Shown one piece after another: positions 1-6,133 of a stretch of 10,283 nucleotides of DNA. A model generated the notes under the pieces. The model was not told where the DNA came from. It ran no database searches and saw nothing but the letters and a program-made list of their open reading frames with translations. This stretch comes from Candidatus Gastranaerophilales bacterium (GTDB lineage Bacteria > Cyanobacteriota > Vampirovibrionia > Gastranaerophilales > Gastranaerophilaceae), in the NCBI GenBank assembly GCA_905235825.1, contig CAJONH010000041.1, positions 1 through 10,283 of the forward strand, written 5' to 3'. A program made the translations under genes and the position numbers. Position 1 is the stretch's first letter. Every line of letters starts with the position of its first letter.

Positions 1-45
1 ATGAGGTGTGAGTGAATTTTTGAGAGTGGCGACTTTAAAAAGTGA

Positions 46-81
46 GCACATTGCCGGCGGGGTTGACACGGCGGCAAGTGC
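46..81 (-). terminator. Hairpin downstream of the capsid cement gene, possible terminator
   Basis: The arms GCAC-a-TTGCCG (46-56) and CGGCAA-GTGC (72-81) pair over ten base pairs with one bulged base and a 15-nt loop. In the minus-strand transcript the hairpin lies about 37 nt after the cement gene stop. A run of five T follows four to five bases later (complement of 36-40). That is terminator-like, but a major capsid gene is expected further on, so it could be an attenuator or simply another palindromic repeat like those elsewhere in the window. The rest of 1-117 shows no gene. Confidence 0.4.
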
Positions 82-117
82 GAAACCAGATTAAATAGTT
101 GCTCGCAATGAGAGTAA

Positions 118-465
118 TTATTCGGAAACTATTCTTTGAATATTTACAATTACATTGACAATATCACCTTCAACTGCATCATCAAGTGCAATTGCAACAA
201 TATTAGAGGTATTATCAGCTTTTACGGCTTTACCTTGTGCATCGCTTGTAAGCATATCGCCTTTTGAAAAAGCACCGCCCGCAACAACTTCAACTCTTTC
301 ACCCGTCATATAAACGTCTGCTGTATCGCCTTCACAATATCCGAGAGTTCCTGCAATTCCGATTAAGTTATCACTTTTTGCTTGTGCCGTTGTTATTCCG
401 TCTTCGTCAAATTTTACGATTGTTGATGCTTGTATATCTGTTGTGGCCGTGAAACTATATGGCAT
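118..465 (-). CDS. Capsid cement / decoration protein (DUF2190-like)
   Basis: This 115-residue protein is probably a head decoration protein that binds the outside of the capsid lattice and stabilises it. The pattern is characteristic of the small beta-rich cement proteins: a slot for a constant value near the N-terminus (IVKFDEDGITTA), then GIAGT, a 'DVYMTGERVEVVAGG' strand, 'FSKGDMLTSDAQGKAV' (residues about 67-81) and a final 'VNVIVN' strand. The start follows AAAGGA in the minus-strand message. That Shine-Dalgarno lies inside the last codons of the upstream protease gene, so the two are likely translationally coupled. The position directly after the protease/scaffold fits phages where protease, cement and major capsid genes are consecutive. 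The family call rests on motif pattern only. Confidence 0.75.
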   Translation of the reverse strand: MPYSFTATTDIQASTIVKFDEDGITTAQAKSDNLIGIAGTLGYCEGDTADVYMTGERVEVVAGGAFSKGDMLTSDAQGKAVKADNTSNIVAIALDDAVEGDIVNVIVNIQRIVSE

Positions 466-467
466 TT

Positions 468-905
468 TTATTTCCTTTCTATCTTATCAAGTGCTTCCAA
501 ATTATTAAGTTCAATTCCTTTTTGCTTATATTCGGCTTGAACTTTTTTGATTTCCTGAACAAGTGAATCAGTATCGGAAAAATCAATACTTTCGTTATTT
601 CCTGCTTTGTCCGTAGTTGCAACGGGCTTGAAATCAAATTGTTTCATTCCGTCGATTAAATCTTTTACCATATCGGGCACGGTTTTTGTATTTCCGTCAC
701 TAAATTCAAAAGGTTCATAATCGCTTGATGCCGTTAAAATGTCCATAACTGCATTCTTTTGTGCAGGCAAAATATTGCCCTTTTCAATTGCTTTGTCACA
801 AAAATTTTGAAATTCCTGTGCTTGTTTTGCCTTTTTTTCAGCTTCAAGCTGTTTTTTTAGTTCGGCATTTTCATCTTTTAATGCTTGAATCTCTTGTTCG
901 TTCAT
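468..905 (-). CDS. Nested scaffold protein from an internal start (gpZ-like)
   Basis: An in-frame ATG (Met174 of the protease gene, 905-903) is preceded by AAAGGA (920-915 in the minus-strand message) with a 9-nt spacer. This is as strong as the sites before ordinary genes here. Translation from it would give a 145-residue protein consisting only of the coiled coil and C-terminal region, without the protease. In phage Mu, gene Z is nested in gene I in the same frame and encodes the scaffold; lambda C/Nu3 is similar. The sequence shows the site; expression is inferred. Confidence 0.6.
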   Translation of the reverse strand: MNEQEIQALKDENAELKKQLEAEKKAKQAQEFQNFCDKAIEKGNILPAQKNAVMDILTASSDYEPFEFSDGNTKTVPDMVKDLIDGMKQFDFKPVATTDKAGNNESIDFSDTDSLVQEIKKVQAEYKQKGIELNNLEALDKIERK

Positions 906-1424
906 TTTTGTTATTCCTTTATTGTTTTGTTTTTGAACAGATGCAGACGGAACGCCCCCGTCTGCAATGGGCTCGGTTTGAACCGACTCTGCTATATCAT
1001 CATTCGCATTGGTTTCAATTTGTATATCATCTTCATTTTCAGAGAAGCAAAATTCTTCCAGTTTCTTAATTGCAGGAGTTTGAGCTCCCAAGAAAGCAAG
1101 GTGTCTTATCATTAAATCAGGTGTTACACTTATTGACCTTGTTTTATATAATCCTTTATTTATCGCTTCTTTAAAATCCTCCTGCACATTTTTGAACTTT
1201 GAAAACAAAGAAAATCCGTTTTCTTTGTTGTTTTCAATTTTCAAACCGTCAAGCCAGCCGTAAGCAGGTGAATTGTTTTTCGGATGCCCGCAGCATATCG
1301 GCACATCAGGATTTTTTTCTTCATAGTTTTGTTTCATTGTTTGTAAATCAGCAAGTGTCCATTCACGCTCATTACCTTTTGAATCTTTATACTTCCCGGT
1401 TTTAAATATTTCACACCATTGCAT
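468..1424 (-). CDS. Mu gpI-like prohead protease with C-terminal scaffold domain
   Basis: This 318-residue protein has two parts. Residues 1-125 resemble the Mu gpI-type prohead protease: a conserved GHP (46-48) with the probable catalytic His, GWLDGLK (56-62), and 'KTRSISVTPDLM' (94-105) with the candidate catalytic Ser. Residues 128-170 form an acidic, low-complexity linker. From Met174 there is a coiled coil (ALKDENAELKKQLEAEKKAK) and a C-terminal region typical of an internal scaffold. In the family, the protease cleaves the scaffold and itself during prohead maturation. Start choice: ATG at 1424-1422 with a GAGGA-like site 9 nt upstream. It is the first gene of the minus-strand unit, divergent from the terminase side. 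The family assignment is fairly sure; the catalytic residues are inferred. Confidence 0.82.
   Translation of the reverse strand: MQWCEIFKTGKYKDSKGNEREWTLADLQTMKQNYEEKNPDVPICCGHPKNNSPAYGWLDGLKIENNKENGFSLFSKFKNVQEDFKEAINKGLYKTRSISVTPDLMIRHLAFLGAQTPAIKKLEEFCFSENEDDIQIETNANDDIAESVQTEPIADGGVPSASVQKQNNKGITKMNEQEIQALKDENAELKKQLEAEKKAKQAQEFQNFCDKAIEKGNILPAQKNAVMDILTASSDYEPFEFSDGNTKTVPDMVKDLIDGMKQFDFKPVATTDKAGNNESIDFSDTDSLVQEIKKVQAEYKQKGIELNNLEALDKIERK
942..966 (-). repeat. Perfect inverted repeat in the protease-scaffold linker
   Basis: TGCAGACGG (942-950) and CCGTCTGCA (958-966) form a 9-bp perfect stem with a 7-nt loop inside the acidic linker of the protease gene (about residues 153-161). It is GC-rich compared with its surroundings. 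In the mRNA it ends 21 nt before the Shine-Dalgarno of the nested scaffold start. It may be an in-frame palindromic insertion or a structure affecting internal initiation. Confidence 0.55.
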
Positions 1425-1556
1425 TGTTTGAAGTCCTCATTGCTTATCACCAACATTGCCATAATAAAGCCTTTGCAAACAATTTTCACCGTAATAAAAC
1501 ATAGAAATTTAAAATATATGTTTTATATAAATATAAATATTTTATTTTTTATTGAA

Positions 1557-1585
1557 TTGAAAATGTACACGCATGTGAGCATACT
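1557..1585 (+). promoter_or_regulatory. Possible sigma70-type promoter for the plus-strand unit
   Basis: TTGAAA (1557-1562) matches the -35 consensus at five of six bases. A 17-bp spacer leads to CATACT (1580-1585), which matches TATAAT at four of six. The expected transcript start near 1592 would place the 1603-1626 hairpin in the leader. In a region this A/T-rich, chance matches are common. Mu late promoters need an activator and lack a good -35, so this may not be the real one. Confidence 0.3.
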
Positions 1586-1602
1586 GGAAGTATCCAAACA
1601 TC

Positions 1603-1626
1603 AAAACCGCTGTTATAAGCGGTTTT
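1603..1626. repeat. Perfect 8-bp hairpin in the leader of the plus-strand unit
   Basis: AAAACCGC (1603-1610) and GCGGTTTT (1619-1626) pair perfectly around an 8-nt loop. Because the arms begin with A4 and end with T4 it looks like a weak bidirectional terminator, insulating the divergent units, or an attenuator ahead of the first plus-strand gene. The T run is too short for an efficient terminator by itself. Confidence 0.5.
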
Positions 1627-1669
1627 ACCTGAATACGAACTTTTATAAGACAAAAGGAGCAGTTATGTA

Positions 1670-1951
1670 ATGCCGTCAGAATTAATTGATTTTTTAGTAC
1701 AGCTCGGTATCGGGGGAATTGCCTTTGCCTGCTTTTACCTGATACACAAATCATCTACAACACAAATAGATTCAATTATTCAAAACCAAAAAGAACAGCA
1801 AAAAGAAATGTTCGATATTTTAAAACAGATGATTGAACAAAACAACTTACAATTAGCGTATTTGCAAGAAATAAAAACTCTTGTTAATGCGAATTTATGG
1901 TGTCCTTATGTAAAAGAACACTCGGGTATTTTGGAAAGGAACAAACAATGA
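1670..1951 (+). CDS. Holin-like small membrane protein
   Basis: This 93-residue protein has one probable membrane segment at residues about 8-25 (FLVQLGIGGIAFACFYLI). A highly charged, Gln-rich helical region (about 30-75, with QKEQQKEMFDILKQM) follows and probably forms a coiled coil. This shape, one N-terminal helix plus a cytoplasmic coiled coil, is seen in BhlA/XhlA-type holin-like proteins. Its place just before the terminase genes matches the lysis and small-gene region of Mu. No endolysin is in the window. The start at 1670 follows AGGAG (1655-1659) by 10 nt and overlaps a preceding ATG-TAA (1665-1670). The function is an inference from topology and position. Confidence 0.6.
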   Translation: MPSELIDFLVQLGIGGIAFACFYLIHKSSTTQIDSIIQNQKEQQKEMFDILKQMIEQNNLQLAYLQEIKTLVNANLWCPYVKEHSGILERNKQ

Positions 1952-2199
1952 ACTTATTTCAACAATATCAAATTGAGTTATCAAAAGCTAAAAAAACACT
2001 TGCAGAATTGCAAATAAAAATAAGGTTTAATTTGACTGAAATTGCAGAACGTGCAAACCCCTTTTTAAGCAGCACAATTGAAGAAATTAAAACTGATGAA
2101 ATTGTTATGCTTGCTGCTGAACTATCGGAAGTTCAAAAAAAAGCCGTTGATTTAATTCAAAAAATTAAAAATATCGAAAGAGAATTAAATTTTACGTAG
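1948..2199 (+). CDS. Small coiled-coil protein of unknown function
   Basis: This 83-residue protein is not recognised as a named family. It is almost all predicted helix with heptad-like hydrophobic spacing (residues 5-25 and 45-80), suggesting a coiled-coil dimer or bundle. The start at 1948 is chosen over an upstream in-frame ATG at 1897. It has GGAAAGGA immediately upstream, and its ATGA overlaps the stop of the holin-like gene, a normal coupled junction. In Mu, several small coiled-coil proteins (gp24-gp26 region) sit between the lysis genes and the small terminase, so a similar accessory role is possible. Confidence 0.65.
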   Translation: MNLFQQYQIELSKAKKTLAELQIKIRFNLTEIAERANPFLSSTIEEIKTDEIVMLAAELSEVQKKAVDLIQKIKNIERELNFT

Positions 2200-2233
2200 G
2201 GTGGAGTCTGCCAACGGCAGCGAACCCGAATAT

Positions 2234-2286
2234 GTGAATGCCCGAAGTGAGCAGGTGCAAAGCACGGCGAACGACAGGGCAGAGAG
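2234..2286 (+). repeat. 53-bp palindromic repeat, family C copy 1
   Basis: This copy is 51 of 53 identical to the copy at 2798-2850. TGCCC (2239-2243) pairs with GGGCA (2277-2281), and an inner hairpin GTGC-AAA-GCAC lies at 2255-2265. The repeat fills the gap between the small coiled-coil gene (stop at 2199) and the small terminase (start 2311). The bases before it (2201-2233) also resemble those before copy 2 in patches (GGAGT, GGCAG, CGAAC), so the true unit is longer than 53 bp. Confidence 0.9.
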
Positions 2287-2310
2287 GAAGTAATAATTTA
2301 AGGGAAAAAA

Positions 2311-2748
2311 ATGATTGATGAATCAATAAAACTTCTTGCAAGCCAATATTACATTGAAAATCAAATGTCCGTCGCCCTGATTGCCAAAAAACTTACCATA
2401 AGCGAAAAAACTCTTTTTAACTGGAAAAAAGAAGGTAATTGGGAAGATAAACGTACACGCTACCTTAAAACTCAATATTCCACCAATCAAACTCTTTACG
2501 AACTACTGCACCTCGTTGCAAATAAAGCAGTTGATGATTTTAAAACGGAAGGTACTATGCCTGACCAGAAAACTCTCTACTTCATTATGAATATGGCAGG
2601 TAAATTAAAAGAATTAAAATCATTTGAAAACCAAACAGCGGAAGAAAAAGCACTGGAATTAAAAGAACTCAATAACGAAAAACAAGAACCCGACAAAACT
2701 TCTCAAAATGATTTATTACAAAAAGTATTAAAGGCATTGACTGAATAG
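2311..2748 (+). CDS. Terminase small subunit, Mu-like
   Basis: This 145-residue protein probably recognises phage DNA for packaging and recruits the large subunit. The N-terminus (about 1-45) is a helix-turn-helix of the Mu-like small terminase type: 'YYIENQMSVALIAKKL' then 'ISEKTLFNWKKEGNWEDKR', with the Trp-Lys-Lys...Trp pattern usual in these proteins. The middle is helical (oligomerisation) and the C-terminus is charged and low-complexity. AAGGGA about 7 nt upstream supports the start. It lies directly before the large subunit, the normal order, and is flanked on both sides by copies of the same 53-bp palindrome. Confidence 0.82.
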   Translation: MIDESIKLLASQYYIENQMSVALIAKKLTISEKTLFNWKKEGNWEDKRTRYLKTQYSTNQTLYELLHLVANKAVDDFKTEGTMPDQKTLYFIMNMAGKLKELKSFENQTAEEKALELKELNNEKQEPDKTSQNDLLQKVLKALTE

Positions 2749-2751
2749 CGG

Positions 2752-2865
2752 AAAACCGTAGAGCGGAGTTGAGGCAGAGCCGAACGAGCTCGATTAAGTG
2801 AATGCCCGAAGTGAACAGGTGCAAAGCACGGTGAACGACAGGGCAGAGAGAAAGGTTTTACAAGA
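2752..2865 (+). repeat. Palindromic repeat, family C copy 2 with extended ends
   Basis: The 53-bp core lies at 2798-2850 and matches copy 1 (2234-2286) at 51 of 53 bases. Here the element seems larger: it begins with AAAACCGTAGAGC (2752-2764) and ends with GGTTTTACAAGA (2854-2865), whose AAAACC and GGTTTT ends are complementary. Nearly the same two ends bound the hairpin at 9602-9666. It fills the gap between small and large terminase and stops 20 nt before the large terminase start. Confidence 0.85.
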
Positions 2866-2885
2866 CAACATAAAAAAGGATACAA

Positions 2886-4274
2886 ATGGAAAATAAAGCA
2901 AATAATTTATTTTTAAAGTATCAAAAAAAGTGGCTTAACGATAAAGCCCGTGTTAAACTTGCAGCAAAATCAAGACGTATAGGGTTTACCTGGATACAGT
3001 CTTTTGAAGATGTAAAAGATGCACTGACTCTTAAAATAAGAGGAAAAGTTATTGATGTATGGTTTACATCCGCAGATGAAAGTGCCGCTAAAGAATATAT
3101 TTTATATTGTAAATTCTGGGCAAAATCATTAAATGCCGGTTTTAAAGATATCGGGGAAGAAATTATTGACGAGGAAAAAGGTATAAAGGCTCTTTCTATC
3201 GAGTTTAAAAACGGTGCAAGAATTAATGCAATTTCTTCAAACCCTTCGGCTTTTCGTTCAAAGGGCGGTAAAGTCGTTATAGATGAATTTGCTTTTCATA
3301 AAAATCCCGTGGAACTTTGGAAAGCCGCAAAACCCGTTATTACATGGGGCTTCCCTTTAAGGATAATATCATCTTTAAACGGTACTAACAACCTGTTTTA
3401 CAGATTTATTCAATTAATAAAAAAAGGAAAATTAAAATGGTCTTTACACGAAATAACCATTTTTGATGCGGTTAAAGACGGACTTGTCGATAAAATTTAT
3501 GACAGAAAAACAACGGAACAGGAACGCTTACAATGGCTTGATGATTTAAAAGAAGGCTGCGGCGATGAAGAAACATGGCTTCAAGAATATTGCTGCGTTG
3601 CCGTTGATGAAGCAAGTGCTTTTATCTCTTTTGAATTAATAAATTCTTGTACGGAAGATTGCATTAAAGAATTACAAGAGATTAAAGGCGATTTGTTTAT
3701 CGGCTTTGACGTCGCAAGAAAACACGATTTATCCGTAATTAGCGTATTTGAAAAACTCGGCAGCGTTTTTTATTTAAGAAAATTATTTGAACTCAAAAAC
3801 ATTAAATATCAAGACCAAAAATCAATAATAAAAAGTGTTTTGAACTTAAACAACACTCGCCGTCTTGCTATTGACTCAACCGGTATAGGAAACCAATTAT
3901 CGGAAGAACTTAAAGATGAATACGGTTCAAGAATGGTTGAACCCGTTATGTTTACCCAAAAAACAAAAGAAGAACTTGCATATAAACTTTTATATGCTTT
4001 TCAGGATAAAAATATAAGAATACCTGATGATGAAGATATAAAGAACGATATTCATTCAATAAAACGCATGAATACTTCAACAGGGGCAATCCGATTTGAT
4101 GCTCAAAGAAGTGAAACCGACGGGCACGCTGACCGCTTCTGGAGTTTTGCCCTTGCAATCTACGCAGGAACAAATGAACCGTACGTTAAACCCGATATTA
4201 GAACAGTAAAAAGAAATATTTATACGGGGAACTTTTCAGAACTGGATATAAAAAATTTAAGAGGATTTTTATAA
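2886..4274 (+). CDS. Terminase large subunit (Mu gp28-like ATPase/nuclease)
   Basis: This 462-residue protein is the packaging motor that drives DNA into the prohead with ATP and cuts it. The ATPase has a Walker A variant AAKSRRIGFTW (about 26-36) typical of Mu-like large terminases, Walker B VVIDEF (130-135, Asp133-Glu134) and coupling motif SSLNGT (162-167). The RNase H-like nuclease has FIGFDVA (Asp275), LAIDSTGIG (Asp330) and GHADRFW (Asp416), the expected three acidic residues. The length is slightly below Mu gp28 size, and all core motifs are present, so the gene appears intact. The start has AAAAGGA just upstream. It lies between the small terminase and the portal. Confidence 0.93.
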   Translation: MENKANNLFLKYQKKWLNDKARVKLAAKSRRIGFTWIQSFEDVKDALTLKIRGKVIDVWFTSADESAAKEYILYCKFWAKSLNAGFKDIGEEIIDEEKGIKALSIEFKNGARINAISSNPSAFRSKGGKVVIDEFAFHKNPVELWKAAKPVITWGFPLRIISSLNGTNNLFYRFIQLIKKGKLKWSLHEITIFDAVKDGLVDKIYDRKTTEQERLQWLDDLKEGCGDEETWLQEYCCVAVDEASAFISFELINSCTEDCIKELQEIKGDLFIGFDVARKHDLSVISVFEKLGSVFYLRKLFELKNIKYQDQKSIIKSVLNLNNTRRLAIDSTGIGNQLSEELKDEYGSRMVEPVMFTQKTKEELAYKLLYAFQDKNIRIPDDEDIKNDIHSIKRMNTSTGAIRFDAQRSETDGHADRFWSFALAIYAGTNEPYVKPDIRTVKRNIYTGNFSELDIKNLRGFL

Positions 4275-4532
4275 ATGAAAAATTGATAATTGATAATTGA
4301 AAATTATTTTTTTCTACAAAGTTATTCAGAACCATTTTTAAAACCTTTTTAACTCTTTTTAAAAGGCGGGTGAAAAGAAAAATACGTATATTTTATCATC
4401 CCAAAAATTACCCCGCCTTAAATCGCCTCTGAATAGGGGCGAATAAAAATAACAAGACTATCAATAAATACAATTAAAAAATCAGCTGGATTGCTTCGCT
4501 ATTGCTCGCAATGACAGCAAAATGAGGTAATA
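4275..4532 (+). other. 258-bp gap between terminase and portal with several inverted repeats
   Basis: No gene is visible. The gap holds a tandem heptamer (TTGATAA, TTGATAA, TTGAAAA at 4283-4303) whose A/T stem ATAATT-GAA-AATTAT (4293-4307) runs into a seven-T tract, a weak terminator-like structure. A long-range hairpin follows, AAGGCGGG (4363-4370) with CCCGCCTT (4412-4419), then a short stem CGCCTC/GGGGCG (4424-4441), and finally a family A palindrome (4483-4517) next to the portal ribosome binding site. It is the longest gap within the plus-strand unit. Confidence 0.7.
4483..4517 (+). repeat. Family A palindromic repeat ahead of the portal gene
   Basis: The copy runs from CAGCTGGATTGCTTCGC to GCTCGCAATGACAG, with inverted ATTGC/GCAAT arms. 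It ends 6 nt before the GAGG ribosome binding site of the portal gene. Related copies are at 5754-5791, 6022-6063 (reversed), 6081-6114 and 8986-9036, with fragments near 101-114, 7732-7745 and 10187-10200. Confidence 0.85.
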
Positions 4533-6077
4533 ATGTTTAATTTTTTCAAAAATAAAAATTTCAAATTTAAATTAAATAAACAAACAAGTGTATTTGATGA
4601 ATGGGCAAATGCTAAAAATGCCGAAGGGTTTTCAAATATTGATAAACTCCCTAACCCCGATAAAATTTTAAGAAAAACAGGCAAAAATATCAGCGTTTAT
4701 CGTGATTTGATTAATCACTATCAGGTGGGTGCCTGCATTGAACAAAGAATTGCAGGTACTAAAGGCTCAGACTGGCATTTACTGCCAAATAATTCTAAAA
4801 ATTTTGATTTTTATGATGAAATATTCAAGAACAATGATATTTTATCTTTAATAGGGAATATACTAAATGCTCCCTTGTTTGGTTACAGCCCTATCGAAAT
4901 AACCTACGAAAAAGCCGGAAGCTATATTTACCCTGTTAAATTTATTGAAAAACCGCAGGAATGGTTTTATTTTAACAGCAGCGGAGAATTTTTCTTTAAA
5001 GATAAAACTCAAGGCGGGAAAAGATTAATCGATTTTGAAAATGATGTGAAATTCCTGCTTCCAAGAAATAATCCCGATTTTTACAATCCCTACGGAAAAG
5101 CCATATTATCAAGATGTTTTTGGAATGTGGCTTTCATCAACGGCGGTATGGAATTTTGGGTAAAATTCAGCGAAAAATACGGTATGCCCTATATGTTCGG
5201 CAAATATGACCGAAGTATGACCGATAAAGAAAAAACCGATTTTTTAAGAACTCTATCCGATATGGTTCAGGATGCAATCGGTTTAATCCCCTCTGACGGC
5301 AGCGTTGAAGTTATGCAGACAGGTTCATCAGGCTCAAGCGATATTTATAAAGATTTAATTACCAAATGCGAAAATAATATTTCTAAGGCTATTTTAGGTC
5401 AAACCCTTACAACAGATATAGGCTCATCAGGCAGTTATGCAGCTTCTCAAACTCACGAGCAGGTAAGAGAAGATATTATAAATTCAGATAAACTTCTTGT
5501 TGAAACTGAAATGAATAAACTCATTAAATTTATTAATATTATTAATTTTAATGATGATGTTGTTCCGGTGTTTGAATTTCTAAAGGATGAAGACATTGGA
5601 ATTGAAAAAGCACAAAGAGATAATCAAGTGGCTGCTTTGGGTGTGAAGTTTTCAAAAAAATATATTATGAAAACTTATAACTATCAGGAAGATGATTTTG
5701 AAATTATTGAAAAAAATGATTACAGGATGAATTTTAGTGATAGTGAAAATAATGGATTGCCACGCATAGCAAGCTATGCTCGCAATGACAGTACAGATTT
5801 TGACCTGTTAGATAAACTTTCAGACCTGAAAGACTTTGAAAATGTTATGTCTAATAATATTGAAGCTGTTATAAAGTTTTTTAACGAAACTTCTGATGCG
5901 GAAGAAACACTTGAAAAATTAGCGGAATTATACCCCGAATTAAATACGGAAGAACTTGAACAGGCTTTGACTAAGGTTATTTTTATCAGTAATTTACTTG
6001 GAAGATTAAGCACACAATCATCTGTCATTACGAGGAGTGATAACGACGAAGTAATCCAGCCGATTAAAAATAATTAA
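4533..6077 (+). CDS. Portal protein (DUF935, Mu gp29-like) carrying two in-frame repeats
   Basis: This 514-residue protein forms the dodecameric ring at the head vertex through which DNA enters and to which the tail connects. Family pattern: 'YRDLINHYQVGACIEQRIAG' (56-75) and 'SDWHL', then 'GMPYMFGKYDR', and the highly conserved block 'NISKAILGQTLTTD' followed by GSSGSYAASQTHEQVREDI. Length is close to Mu gp29. GAGG lies 5 nt before the start. Odd points: residues 408-420 (GLPRIASYARNDS) are encoded by a perfect family A palindrome at 5754-5791. The last residues (about 497-510, SVITRSDNDEVIQP) come from a second, reversed copy at 6022-6063. Both keep the frame open. The core portal motifs all precede the insertions, so function may be retained. 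Confidence 0.9.
   Translation: MFNFFKNKNFKFKLNKQTSVFDEWANAKNAEGFSNIDKLPNPDKILRKTGKNISVYRDLINHYQVGACIEQRIAGTKGSDWHLLPNNSKNFDFYDEIFKNNDILSLIGNILNAPLFGYSPIEITYEKAGSYIYPVKFIEKPQEWFYFNSSGEFFFKDKTQGGKRLIDFENDVKFLLPRNNPDFYNPYGKAILSRCFWNVAFINGGMEFWVKFSEKYGMPYMFGKYDRSMTDKEKTDFLRTLSDMVQDAIGLIPSDGSVEVMQTGSSGSSDIYKDLITKCENNISKAILGQTLTTDIGSSGSYAASQTHEQVREDIINSDKLLVETEMNKLIKFINIINFNDDVVPVFEFLKDEDIGIEKAQRDNQVAALGVKFSKKYIMKTYNYQEDDFEIIEKNDYRMNFSDSENNGLPRIASYARNDSTDFDLLDKLSDLKDFENVMSNNIEAVIKFFNETSDAEETLEKLAELYPELNTEELEQALTKVIFISNLLGRLSTQSSVITRSDNDEVIQPIKNN
5754..5791 (+). repeat. Family A palindrome inserted in frame in the portal gene
   Basis: GGATTGC...GCAATGACAG with a perfect inner stem GCATAGC (5764-5770) / GCTATGC (5773-5779) around a two-base loop, and outer ATTGC/GCAAT arms. 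It encodes portal residues 408-420 without a stop or frame change. The copy is as well preserved as the intergenic ones. Confidence 0.85.
6022..6063 (-). repeat. Reversed family A repeat forming the portal C-terminus
   Basis: CTGTCATTACGAGGAG through GAAGTAATCCAGCCG is a family A copy in the opposite orientation. It is translated as the portal tail just before the TAA at 6075-6077. Eighteen bases after it comes a forward copy (6081-6114). The two could fold into one long, imperfect hairpin spanning the portal stop codon. Confidence 0.8.
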
Positions 6078-6080
6078 TAT

Positions 6081-6114
6081 CAGCTGGATTGCTTCACTTC
6101 GTTCGCAATGACAA
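6081..6114 (+). repeat. Family A repeat between portal and gpF-like gene
   Basis: CAGCTGGATTGCTTCAC...GTTCGCAATGACAA occupies most of the 56-bp gap after the portal stop. It ends just before AAAAGGAT, the ribosome binding site of the next gene. With the reversed copy at 6022-6063 it makes a large inverted repeat. Confidence 0.85.
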
Positions 6115-6133
6115 CAAAAGGATAATAAAATAA

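Larger units (their letters stand above)
1425..1669. other. Divergent intergenic region
   Basis: This stretch separates the minus-strand capsid unit from the plus-strand unit and must hold whatever starts both transcripts. The 1500-1555 part is almost entirely A/T. A possible plus-strand promoter and a hairpin lie in the right half (separate entries). No convincing minus-strand promoter was found. A plus-strand open frame crosses the region (1419-1670), but its A/T-rich composition and hydrophobic, patternless translation argue against a gene. Confidence 0.7.

Noticed and set aside
264..1405. Several plus-strand open frames opposite the protease and cement genes
   Set aside because: They are antisense to well-supported genes, rich in Leu/Phe/His as expected from complementing Lys/Glu-rich genes, and lack ribosome binding sites.
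1419..1670. Plus-strand open frame of 83 codons across the divergent region
   Set aside because: The translation is patternless and A/T-driven, there is no ribosome binding site at its start, and the start lies inside the divergent protease gene. Its end merely provides the TAA overlapping the holin-like start.
1897..1947. Upstream start extending the small coiled-coil protein by 17 residues
   Set aside because: The ATG at 1948 has GGAAAGGA just upstream and the coupled ATGA overlap; the 1897 ATG has neither.
2234..2850. CRISPR-like array suggested by repeated short palindromes
   Set aside because: Repeats are not regularly spaced, spacers are whole genes, and no cas gene is present.
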